A DNA stretch of 57,507 bases. Source: Deltaproteobacteria bacterium (GTDB lineage: Bacteria; Desulfobacterota; Deferrisomatia; Deferrisomatales; JACRMM01). Under the pieces are notes generated by a model, which made no database searches, was not told the origin of the DNA, and saw only the letters and a program-made list of their open reading frames with translations. The position numbers were made by a program, and so were the translations under genes. The stretch lies in the NCBI GenBank assembly GCA_016214985.1, contig JACRMM010000064.1, forward strand, positions 1-57,507, written 5' to 3'. Each line of letters opens with the position of its first letter. Within the stretch, counting starts at the first letter, position 1. Shown here one piece after another: positions 50,515 to 57,507 of the stretch.

Positions 50515-50979
50515 ATGCACCGCGCTGCCATCGTTCTCTCGATTCTGGGTTGCCTCGTCGCCCTTTCGCGACTGGCCAGGGCCGAGGAGATCGGCCACGT
50601 CGACACCAAGTGGAATGCCCTGAGCCCTGATGACTCCATCGTGATAGAAGCCTTCGACGACCCTGTCGTCCAGGGGGTCGTCTGCCACCTGAGCCGGGCC
50701 AGGAAAGGCGGGTGGAAGGGCGCCGTGGGCCTGGCCGAGGACCCCACGGAGGCCTCCATCGCGTGCCGCCAGATCGGGCCGATCCAGTTTCTGGGGGAGG
50801 TCAAGAAGGGCGAAGAGGTTTTCTCTCAGCGCGCCTCAGCCGTGTTCAAGCGGATCCACGTGGTGCGTTTCCTCGACCGGAAGCGAAACGTCCTCGTATA
50901 TCTGACCTACAGCGACCGAATCATCGAGGGCTCACCGAAGAACTCCCTCTCCACGGTGCCCATCATGCCCTGGAGGTGA
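50515..50979 (+). CDS. creA: CreA family protein
   Basis: A 154-aa exported protein: signal peptide (AAIVLSILGCLVALSRLARAEE), then EIGHVDTKWNALSPDDSIVIEAFDDP, VVCHLSRARKGGWKGAVGLAEDPTEASIACRQ and LVYLTYSDRIIEGSPKNSLSTVP, all segments of the CreA family (each cited in part). Function is not established. AGGAGG-like GAGGAGGTGGACGAG precedes the ATG. Confidence 0.9.
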   Translation: MHRAAIVLSILGCLVALSRLARAEEIGHVDTKWNALSPDDSIVIEAFDDPVVQGVVCHLSRARKGGWKGAVGLAEDPTEASIACRQIGPIQFLGEVKKGEEVFSQRASAVFKRIHVVRFLDRKRNVLVYLTYSDRIIEGSPKNSLSTVPIMPWR

Positions 50980-51526
50980 CTCGCCGACCGCCACAACCGC
51001 CAGCCCGACATCGCCTCGTTGGCGGGGGAGCCGGGCCCGGCCCTTCGGGAGGCCCGTTCCGGAGAATCGTCGGCCAGCCGACGGGCGCGAACCCGGACGG
51101 GGTGCATCATGAACCTGCCCAGCATCCCGGAGTCCCTCGTGGGCTCGGAGACCAAGAGGGACACGCTCACTACTTTCCCCAGGGGTGCGTAAGGTCAATC
51201 CGCCGCAGGGGAGCCTCCGGGGGGAGCAGCGGAGTGTACCGCCTTCCCCCCTCGGGGCTTAATCGCCGACCGCCGCGGATCTCACCGAACTTTAACGTGG
51301 TCCTCGGGGAAACCCGCGCGGTTTCGCGAGATGTTTCGTTGACCCGGACGTGGCGGACTGGTAAAAACACGACACTCCGAAGCCGGGGAACCCCGCCCCG
51401 GGACCTCCGAGATCCTGAGGACCGACCCCCACGCCGCGGCCCCGACCCGACCGATCTTGTGCCGGTGCGGACGACTGTTCGAGGGCTCCAGCGCGAGCCA
51501 CCCCCCGACCCGCAGGGAGGAACCCG
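50980..51526. other. Intergenic region before etfB
   Basis: No gene supported. A 27-codon frame at 51109-51192 (MNLPSIPESLVGSETK...) has only a weak ribosome site and is not annotated. A promoter-like pair lies at 51339-51367. Confidence 0.5.
51339..51367 (+). promoter_or_regulatory. Candidate promoter of the etfBA operon
   Basis: TTGACC (51339-51344), 17-bp spacer, TAAAAA (51362-51367). The -10 is weak; leader of about 155 nt to etfB. Confidence 0.4.
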
Positions 51527-52426
51527 ATGAGCCTCACCTCGCTCGTCTTCGTCAAGCAGGTGCCCGACACCAAGAACATCTCCGGCGAGGCCATGAAGGC
51601 CGACGGCACGGTCAACCGCGGCGCCCTGCCGGCGATCTTCAACCCCGAGGACCTGAACGCCCTGGAGTTAGCCCTGTCGCTCAAGGACCGCTTCGGCGGC
51701 CGGGTGGCGGCATGCACCATGGGCCCCCCGGGCGCCGTGGCCGTGCTCCGTCACGCCCTGTACATGGGCGCCGACGAGGCGATCCTGCTCACGGACCGGA
51801 AGTTCGCGGCAGCCGACACCCTCGCAACCAGCTACGCACTGGCCTGCGCCGCGCGCCGCTTCGGCCACTTCGACCTCGTCCTGTGCGGCCGGCAGGCGAT
51901 CGACGGCGACACGGCCCAGGTGGGCCCGCAGGTCGCGGAAAAGCTCGACCTGCCCCAGATCACGTACGTCGAAGACGTGCTCCGGCTCGCCGACGGCCGG
52001 GTGCGCGTGCGCAACCTCATCGAGGGCGGCACCGAGGTGTGCGAGTGCCCCCTACCGGCGCTCTTCACCGTCGGCTCGTCGGCGAACACGCCGCGTCCGG
52101 CGGGTGCCCGGCGTCTGATGCGGTTCAAGAAGGCGGTCACCCGGTCCGAGCTCCTCGCGCGTCACGCGGGGCGGACCTACGAAGACTCCGAGACCCTGGC
52201 CGAGGAGGAGGCGCGCCTCAAGGCCCGGGGGCTGTGGATCCACGAGTGGTCCGCGGCCGACGTGGGCGCCGACGACCAGCGGATCGGCGGCGCCGGCTCG
52301 CCCACGAAGGTCAAGAAGGTAGAGAGCGTCGTGCTCGCCGGGGCCGAGTTCAAGGAGATCGCCCCGACCGAAGCCGCCATCGGCGCACTCGTCCAGGAAC
52401 TGATCGCAGACCACGTGTTCGTCTAG
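51527..52426 (+). CDS. etfB: Electron transfer flavoprotein beta subunit
   Basis: A 299-aa EtfB (family about 250-290) starting LVFVKQVPDTKNISGEAMK with the AMP/FAD-binding stretch CGRQAIDGDTAQVGPQVAEKL. With EtfA it accepts electrons from acyl-CoA dehydrogenases. GGAGG lies 7 nt before the ATG. The C-terminal extension (residues 230-299) is somewhat longer than average. Confidence 0.96.
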   Translation: MSLTSLVFVKQVPDTKNISGEAMKADGTVNRGALPAIFNPEDLNALELALSLKDRFGGRVAACTMGPPGAVAVLRHALYMGADEAILLTDRKFAAADTLATSYALACAARRFGHFDLVLCGRQAIDGDTAQVGPQVAEKLDLPQITYVEDVLRLADGRVRVRNLIEGGTEVCECPLPALFTVGSSANTPRPAGARRLMRFKKAVTRSELLARHAGRTYEDSETLAEEEARLKARGLWIHEWSAADVGADDQRIGGAGSPTKVKKVESVVLAGAEFKEIAPTEAAIGALVQELIADHVFV

Positions 52427-52482
52427 GCCCGGGCGCGACAGGCCGACGGCGCCGGAGCGAACCGCATTTGAGCGAGAGAGCG

Positions 52483-53493
52483 ATGAAGAACGTCTGGGTG
52501 TTCATCGAGCAGGACGGCGGCAAGATCGCCGACGTGAGCCTGGAACTCGTGTGCAAGGCCCGGGAGCTGGCCGCGCAACTTGGCTCGAGGGTGGAGGGCG
52601 TGCTCCTGGGCCGCGAGGTCGCTCATCTCGCGCCCACGCTCCATCAGTACGGCTGCGACCACGTGTTCCTGGCCGAGGACGACCACCTCGAGCCCTTCAC
52701 TGCCCTGCCGTACGCGAAGGTCATCGCGGACCTCGCCCGGGCGGAGAACCCCGACATCGTCTTGTTCGGCGCCACGCCGCTCGGCCGCTCGCTCGCGCCT
52801 CGCATCGCCTCGACGCTCCTGGCCGGCCTCACGGCCGACTGCACGGACCTGCGGATCGACGACTTCGAGGACAAGATCGCCCAGCGGTCGTTCAAGAACC
52901 GGCTCATGCAGATCCGGCCGGCCTTCGGCGGCAACATCATCGCCACCATCGCTACGGGGTGGGACGGCCCGCAGATGGTCACGGTGCGCGAGGGCGTGAT
53001 GCGCCTGACCGAACCGGATTCCGGGCGCACCGGCGCGGTGACGCGCGTGCCCGTGGACCTCACCGACGTTGAGACGGTCGTGGCGGTGATCGAGCGGGTC
53101 AAGGAAGAGAAGACCGTCAACTTGAAAGGCGCACGAATCATCGTATCCGGCGGGTACGGCGTGGGGAGCAAGGAGAACTTCCGGCTCATCCGGGAGCTGG
53201 CCCATACGATCGGTGGGGAGGTCGGGGCCTCGCGGGCGGCTGTGGACGCCGGCTGGATCGACCACGATCACCAGGTGGGGCAGACCGGGGTCACCGTGCG
53301 ACCCAAGCTCTACATCGCCTGCGGCATCAGTGGCTCGGTGCAGCACCGGGCCGGCATGAGCGGCAGCGCCAAGATCATCGCGATCAACACCGATCCCGGC
53401 GCCCCGATGTTCTCCATCGCCCACTACGGCATCGTCGGGGACTTGAACGACGTGCTACCGAAGATGATCAAGGCGTACAAGGACAAAGTCTGA
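52483..53493 (+). CDS. etfA: Electron transfer flavoprotein alpha subunit
   Basis: A 336-aa EtfA with the C-terminal FAD domain: VSGGYGVGSKENF, GEVGASRAAVDAGWI, QVGQTGVTVRPKLYIACGISGSVQH (in part) and INTDPGAPMFSIAHYGIVGD. It binds FAD and passes electrons to the quinone pool or ferredoxin-linked enzymes. GAGAGAG precedes the ATG. Confidence 0.96.
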   Translation: MKNVWVFIEQDGGKIADVSLELVCKARELAAQLGSRVEGVLLGREVAHLAPTLHQYGCDHVFLAEDDHLEPFTALPYAKVIADLARAENPDIVLFGATPLGRSLAPRIASTLLAGLTADCTDLRIDDFEDKIAQRSFKNRLMQIRPAFGGNIIATIATGWDGPQMVTVREGVMRLTEPDSGRTGAVTRVPVDLTDVETVVAVIERVKEEKTVNLKGARIIVSGGYGVGSKENFRLIRELAHTIGGEVGASRAAVDAGWIDHDHQVGQTGVTVRPKLYIACGISGSVQHRAGMSGSAKIIAINTDPGAPMFSIAHYGIVGDLNDVLPKMIKAYKDKV

Positions 53494-53502
53494 TCGTTAT
53501 TC

Positions 53503-53558
53503 GTTGTTGGTTCTTGGTTGTTGGTTTGAGCTTCCACCAACAAACAGCGACCAACAAC
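53503..53558. repeat. Intergenic hairpin, TTGTTGGTT family
   Basis: Arm 53503-53525 (GTTGTTGGTTCTTGGTTGTT...) pairs with 53536-53558 over most of 23 positions, loop 10 nt. Related to the ribBA-ribH element and placed in the same way between two operon genes. Confidence 0.75.
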
Positions 53559-53584
53559 CAGTGACTGACAAGAGAGACCCCGCC

Positions 53585-55309
53585 ATGGCCGATAACTACT
53601 ACCTCGACAACCCCGACCTCCGCTTCCACCTGATGCACCTGGACCTGCAGGACGCGGTCCGGCTGCGGGAGCGGGACTATGCCGAGGCCGATGAGTTCGC
53701 CGAGGCGCCCGAGTCGTACGCGGACGCCCTGGACAGCTACGACAAGGTGATGGTCATGCTCGGCGAACTGTGCGCCCAGCAGATCGCCCCTCGGGCGCGC
53801 GAGGTCGACCGGCAGGGCGCGCTTTTCGAGGCGGGCCAGGTGTGCTACGCGCCGGGCACCCGCGCGAACCTCGACGACCTGCGCCGCGCCGAGCTCATGG
53901 GCGTGACGCTGCCGCGCCAGTATGGCGGCCTCAACTTCCCCACCACGTGCTACACGCTGATGATGGAGATGGTGTCACGCGCCGACGCCAGCCTGCAGAA
54001 CCTGGTCGGGCTTCAGGACATTGCGGAGACCGTGTACCGCTTCGGAGACGAGGACCAGCGCAGCCGCTACCTCCCCCGCTTCGCCTCCGGAGAGGTGGAC
54101 GGCGCCATGGCCCTCACCGAGCCCGAGGCCGGCAGTGACCTCCAAGCCGTCCAGATGAGGGCGTGGCAGGACGACAAGGGCCAGTGGTACCTCAACGGCA
54201 TGAAGCGGTTCATCACGAACGGCTGTGCGAAGGTGCACCTGGTCCTCGCCCGCTCCGAGGAAGGGAGCAAGGACGGCCGGGGCCTCTCGATGTTCGTGTG
54301 CGAGAGCGGGCCGCGGCTGAAGGTCCGCCGGATCGAGGAGAAGTTCGGCATCCACGGTTCCCCGACGTGCGAGCTCCAGTTCAACGACGTGCCGGCGGAG
54401 CTCGTGGGCCAGCGGCGGCGCGGGCTCACCCGCTACGTCATGTCGCTCATGAACGGCGCCCGCGTGGCGATCAGCGCCCAGGCCGTGGGAATTGCGGAGG
54501 CGGCATACCGCGGGGCCCTCGACTACGCGCGGGCCCGCGAGCAGTTCGGCACCACCATCGACAAGTTCCCTGCGGTCTACGAGATGCTCGTGCGCTCCAA
54601 GGTGCAGATCGTCGCCGCGCGCACCCTGCTCTACGAGACGACCCGGTACGTGGATCTGCGGGACAACTACGAGCACCTGGTGGACCACGGCGAGCCCGAC
54701 CGGGTGACCGCCGAGGACCGACAGCGCTCCAAGACTTACTCGCGCATCGCGGCCACGCTCACGCCCTTGAGCAAGGCCATGAGCACCGAGATGGCGAACC
54801 AGGTGACGTACGACAGCCTCCAGGTGCACGGTGGCACCGGATACATGAAGGACTTCAACGTCGAGCGCTACTGCCGCGATGCCCGCATCACGAACATCTA
54901 CGAAGGGACCACCCAGCTTCAGCACGTGGCCGCCATCGGCGGCGTGGTGCAGCGCATTCTCGAACCGCTGATGACCGCGATGAGCCACCTGCCCTTCGAG
55001 GGCAAGCTCCGCCGGCTCGCGAGCAGCGTGGACGTGGCCCGGGAGAAGCTCAACCGCGCCGTGGCGCACGTGGAGAGCCGAAACGATTCGGAGTACTTCA
55101 GCCTCATGACCCGGCGCCTCTGCCAGATGGAGACCGTGCTCTTCGTCAGCTACCTCCTGCTGCGCGACGCCCTGGCCGACAAGGCGCGCGAGGTCGTGGC
55201 CGAGCGCTACGTCCTCGACATGCTTCCCGCCGTGGCCACCGACTACGACGTGATCCTCGCCACCGACCTGAGCTTGGTGGACCGTCACGAGGAGATCCTG
55301 GCGCTGTAG
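53585..55309 (+). CDS. Acyl-CoA dehydrogenase with C-terminal extension
   Basis: A 574-aa FAD enzyme, about 190 residues longer than MCAD. FAD/substrate segments: MALTEPEAGSDLQAV, GMKRFITNG, EKFGIHGSPTCELQFNDVP; ALDYARAREQFG; LQVHGGTGYMKDF; and the catalytic-base region ITNIYEGTTQLQ. The long C-terminus and early insertion fit deltaproteobacterial ACADs of the aromatic/alicyclic or long-chain group. It follows etfBA and should donate electrons to that Etf. Confidence 0.93.
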   Translation: MADNYYLDNPDLRFHLMHLDLQDAVRLRERDYAEADEFAEAPESYADALDSYDKVMVMLGELCAQQIAPRAREVDRQGALFEAGQVCYAPGTRANLDDLRRAELMGVTLPRQYGGLNFPTTCYTLMMEMVSRADASLQNLVGLQDIAETVYRFGDEDQRSRYLPRFASGEVDGAMALTEPEAGSDLQAVQMRAWQDDKGQWYLNGMKRFITNGCAKVHLVLARSEEGSKDGRGLSMFVCESGPRLKVRRIEEKFGIHGSPTCELQFNDVPAELVGQRRRGLTRYVMSLMNGARVAISAQAVGIAEAAYRGALDYARAREQFGTTIDKFPAVYEMLVRSKVQIVAARTLLYETTRYVDLRDNYEHLVDHGEPDRVTAEDRQRSKTYSRIAATLTPLSKAMSTEMANQVTYDSLQVHGGTGYMKDFNVERYCRDARITNIYEGTTQLQHVAAIGGVVQRILEPLMTAMSHLPFEGKLRRLASSVDVAREKLNRAVAHVESRNDSEYFSLMTRRLCQMETVLFVSYLLLRDALADKAREVVAERYVLDMLPAVATDYDVILATDLSLVDRHEEILAL

Positions 55310-55361
55310 ATCGCGCCGCGTCCCCGACGCGCACGCTCCCCCGTTTCCTCCCGCACCCCAC

Positions 55362-55388
55362 GGGCGCCGTTCGCGGCGCCTGTTTCGT
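55362..55388 (+). terminator. Terminator after the acyl-CoA dehydrogenase gene
   Basis: GGGCGCCG-TTCG-CGGCGCCT (55362-55381) followed by GTTTCGT: 8-bp GC-rich stem with a TTCG loop and a poor T-run. Confidence 0.65.
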
Positions 55389-55622
55389 TCGCCCCCCGGA
55401 CGATGAGATCGCCGTGGTTCTCTGCCTCCGCCCACAGTGCGACCGTCGGCCACAGGCCGCCCCCGGTCCCGCCGCGTCTTTGCTGTGAAGAAATTCTTCG
55501 GCCGGGTTCCGGTCGATGTGACTCCCCCGGCGGCAGCGGTGTACAGAAGGCGAGCGAGAATGTTGCGGCACTTGGGCCGCGGCACGGCCGACTGGACCAC
55601 CAGCGACAAGAAGGAGAACACG

Positions 55623-55934
55623 ATGAAGAACCGAAAGCTGCTGACCGCCTTGATTGCCGGACTCTTCGCCGCGGGCGTCAGCGTCCCGGCCCTGGCCACC
55701 ACCGACGCGGCACCGAAGGCGAAGAAGGCCGACGCCGCCAAGGCGGCGCCCGCGGCCCCGGCCGCCCCCGCGGCAGCGGCTGCTGCCCCGACTGCCCCGG
55801 CTGCTGAGGCTGCCGCTCCGAAGGCCGAGGCGCCGAAGAAGGTAGCCAAGAAGAAGCACCACAAGAAGAAGAAGATGGCGGCGAAGAAGGCCCCCGAGGC
55901 CGCCGCTCCGGCCCAAGCCGCTCCGAGCAAGTAG
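55623..55934 (+). CDS. Exported Ala/Lys/Pro-rich low-complexity protein
   Basis: A 103-aa protein with a signal peptide (KLLTALIAGLFAAGVSVPALA) followed by an Ala/Pro linker and a Lys/His-rich block (KKVAKKKHHKKKKMAAKK) near residues 72-90. Such short basic exported proteins are known in many proteobacteria but no function is assigned; polyanion or metal binding is possible. AAGGAG precedes the ATG; a clear terminator follows. Confidence 0.8.
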   Translation: MKNRKLLTALIAGLFAAGVSVPALATTDAAPKAKKADAAKAAPAAPAAPAAAAAAPTAPAAEAAAPKAEAPKKVAKKKHHKKKKMAAKKAPEAAAPAQAAPSK

Positions 55935-55955
55935 TCCGTTCCGGCACGACCCGAG

Positions 55956-55988
55956 AGAGGGAAGGCTGCGAGAAGCCTTCCCTCTTTT
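55956..55988 (+). terminator. Intrinsic terminator
   Basis: AGAGGGAAGGCT (55956-55967), 6-nt loop, AGCCTTCCCTCT (55974-55985), then TTTT: a 12-bp perfect stem with T-run, 22 nt after the exported low-complexity protein gene. Confidence 0.9.
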
Positions 55989-56136
55989 CATTTCCCGCCT
56001 CGAGGGGTTCGACGCTTCCTCAGGCGATCGGTCCTCGGGCTTCGGATCTCCCTCCTCTTGACCTCACCCCTCGGGTGTCTCTCCAACTCCGGGTACCGCT
56101 CCTCGGACATCCGGAGCGGTTCCACACCTCGTCTCC

Positions 56137-56562
56137 CTACCCAGGGGCAGGGGCCTCTTCCACGTATGCCCCGATTCTCGCACGCAGATCCTCGGGGATG
56201 GCAACCGCCCGGTAGGAGTCCAGCGAAATCATCGCGATGGTGTGCCGGGCTCTCAATTTCTCCTCTCGAGCGACCCGGCCCCGAATCGTCAGGGTAAGCG
56301 AGCTCTGGCCCAAGTGCGCGACCGAGAGTTCCAGCGCCAGCTTGTCCCCCAATCGGCACGGGCTCGAGAACTCGCACTGGGTGCTGACCACGGGGAAGGA
56401 CACGTTCCGGTCCGCATGGAGACTCTGGAAAGGAGTGCCGAGGGCCTGAGAAAACCAGTCTTCGACCACTGCGTTGATCATGTCGAAGAAGTTCGCAAAA
56501 TAGACGATCCCCGCCGGATCACAGTGCGAAAAACGGATGAGGAATTCACTGGAAAACAGCAT
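56137..56562 (-). CDS. Acyl-CoA thioesterase, 4-hydroxybenzoyl-CoA thioesterase type
   Basis: A 141-aa hotdog-fold thioesterase. IRFSHCDPAGIVYFANFFDM (residues about 9-28) is the catalytic signature of the 4HBT/YbgC group, with Asp15 as the active residue; VSTQCEFSSPCRLGD and the C-terminal helix follow. ATG 56562 sits behind GGAGGAGG. The same frame stays open upstream to 56952 without a stop. Confidence 0.88.
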   Translation of the reverse strand: MLFSSEFLIRFSHCDPAGIVYFANFFDMINAVVEDWFSQALGTPFQSLHADRNVSFPVVSTQCEFSSPCRLGDKLALELSVAHLGQSSLTLTIRGRVAREEKLRARHTIAMISLDSYRAVAIPEDLRARIGAYVEEAPAPG

Positions 56563-56952
56563 CGGCGGCCTCCTCCCTCTTTGATCCTGATCGATAGCGC
56601 ACGATGTCTCCGGCCTCTGCGGGATGCGTAGCACGGTCCGCTCGATGCCGTTGCAGGAAACATCTTCCTGCAATGCCACGAGCTCCTCGAGGGACGCTCC
56701 GCTCTCCCGGTCAAATTCAGCCGTGAACGACGAGGTCGCCTCGCAGGCGCGAGGGAGCCGGTCGACGAAGAAGGCGTTGTCCGCGTTGCGTTCGTGTAGG
56801 GAGAAGAACCTACTGATCGGCGTGGTGGGTCGGTCGCCCTCGATCAAATAGTCGACCAAGGGAACCAAGCGTTCTTCCGTCTTGCGCGGCATGAAGTCCC
56901 GTGAAGGCCTATCAACTTTCCCCTGGATGCTCTTGTTCTTCGGGGCGTTCAT
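56563..56952 (-). other. Open frame fused to thioesterase, unrecognised
   Basis: The frame from ATG 56952 to the thioesterase ATG has good third-position GC and no stop: MPRKTEERLVPLVDYLIEG, RFFSLHERNADNAFFVDRL and ASLEELVALQEDV. It could be an N-terminal extension, a truncated gene merged with the thioesterase, or a separate gene whose stop was lost. The strong ribosome site at 56562 favours separate initiation of the thioesterase. Confidence 0.35.
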
Positions 56953-57466
56953 CCGCCAATATCATGAACATTCCAGGCGCGTCCGAACCCCGCGCTTCGA
57001 AGCCAAATCTCCTATAGAACCGTGATGCTCCGCTCGCCGCCATGAGTCCAACGAATACTCCTGGGGCGTTGTGTTTCTCTATATAGGTCAACAGAGATCG
57101 TATGATTCGGGTGCCGAGCCCCCGGCGTTGGCATTCGGGCCTGACAATGATGTCCTGTAGATAGAGATAGAGGCCTCCATCTCCGACGATCCGCCCACAG
57201 CCGACGATTCCCACTCTGCCCACGCAGCAGATGGAGTAGATGGATCGTGAGAGACCTTCGCGAGCCGCCGCTGCGCCGCGCGGCGGCCATCCAACCGCAT
57301 CGCGCAGGAAGACATACTCCTCTACGGTGGGGATTCGTTCCTCTAGCCGGATGCCTTTCATCCGCCGGTTCAAGTAAGCCGCTGCGCGGCAGGGTAGATC
57401 AACTTCGCCGGCGTCCCGCCTTTCCGGTCCGTCCTCGTCAGAGTCATTGATCCGATCGCACACCAT
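56912..57466 (-). CDS. GNAT family N-acetyltransferase
   Basis: A 184-aa protein with the acetyl-CoA loop VRPECQRRGLGTRIIRSLL (motif A) and GASRFYRRFGFEARGS (motif B). It begins near the window edge: ATG 57466 has GAGGAGAGG about 8 nt upstream, but a start at 57361 (MKGIRLEERIPTVEEY) fits the family better. Substrate unknown; the stop overlaps the following frame. Confidence 0.85.
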   Translation of the reverse strand: MVCDRINDSDEDGPERRDAGEVDLPCRAAAYLNRRMKGIRLEERIPTVEEYVFLRDAVGWPPRGAAAAREGLSRSIYSICCVGRVGIVGCGRIVGDGGLYLYLQDIIVRPECQRRGLGTRIIRSLLTYIEKHNAPGVFVGLMAASGASRFYRRFGFEARGSDAPGMFMILADERPEEQEHPGES

Positions 57467-57507
57467 CGGTCATACCTCTCCTCCTCATTCCCACACGCCG
57501 GCCCCGC

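Noticed and set aside
51109..51192. 27-codon frame (MNLPSIPESLV...) upstream of etfB
   Set aside because: Weak ribosome site, no recognisable family and no support from neighbours.

Overview
The window is very GC-rich bacterial DNA, most like a deltaproteobacterium (Desulfobacterota / Desulfuromonadia-type anaerobe). The main support is one long plus-strand housekeeping run whose order is familiar from that group: yceD-rpmF-plsX-fabH-fabD-fabG-acpP-fabF-rpiB/glyA-dCMP deaminase-nrdR-ribD-ribE-ribBA-ribH-nusB. An aldehyde:ferredoxin oxidoreductase operon, an iron-sulfur flavoprotein and an etfBA/acyl-CoA dehydrogenase operon fit an anaerobe with ferredoxin-linked metabolism. I see no rRNA, tRNA, CRISPR array or intact insertion sequence.

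Region 1 (about 0.2-13 kb, almost all minus strand) is accessory and defence-like. In transcription order it holds a decayed RhuM/Fic protein, a truncated ORF6N protein, an MNT-HEPN toxin-antitoxin pair, an S24-like peptidase-domain protein, a visibly lower-GC 753-aa caspase-like (CHAT-type) protein with a His/Cys dyad, a NUDIX hydrolase overlapping a 1059-aa PLD-nuclease/SF2 helicase with a DUF3427-type tail, a tail-anchored-looking membrane protein with a possibly frameshifted continuation, and a small zinc ribbon. The S24-CHAT-NUDIX-helicase block is the best candidate for an undescribed system.

Region 2 (about 12.9-21.1 kb) has an NAD/ADP-ribose theme: an NrtR-type regulator, an SPFH protein and an NAD-kinase-like protein form one minus-strand operon. 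Its promoter carries a perfect 9-5-9 inverted repeat between -35 and -10. The AOR/ferredoxin operon diverges from it. Farther on are a WYL regulator and an ARPP-1 domain joined by what looks like a deletion, a 58-aa protein, an ADP-ribosylglycohydrolase and a stub of a gamma-glutamylcyclotransferase. A dispersed repeat (core TGGGGACAGGCCCC) runs through regions 1 and 2 and sits next to broken genes.

Region 3 (21-31 kb) is mixed: an OFA-family transporter, remnants of HNH and ORF6N genes, an iron-sulfur flavoprotein, a bacterial homologue of protein N-terminal glutamine amidohydrolase, an MFS transporter, a DUF1835 protein, an EndoQ-type PHP nuclease, a coiled-coil protein and a secreted TPR/Pro-Ala repeat protein.

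Region 4 (31-44.3 kb) is the fatty-acid/riboflavin/nusB run, with an unusual in-frame RpiB-SHMT fusion and an 18-bp perfect hairpin between acpP and fabF. Region 5 (44.4-57.5 kb) has translation-related genes (ArfB-like, SUI1), a cyclase-family hydrolase, small exported proteins, a twice-frameshifted SnoaL-like gene, a dienelactone hydrolase, CreA, etfBA plus acyl-CoA dehydrogenase, an Ala/Lys-rich exported protein, a thioesterase and a GNAT acetyltransferase.
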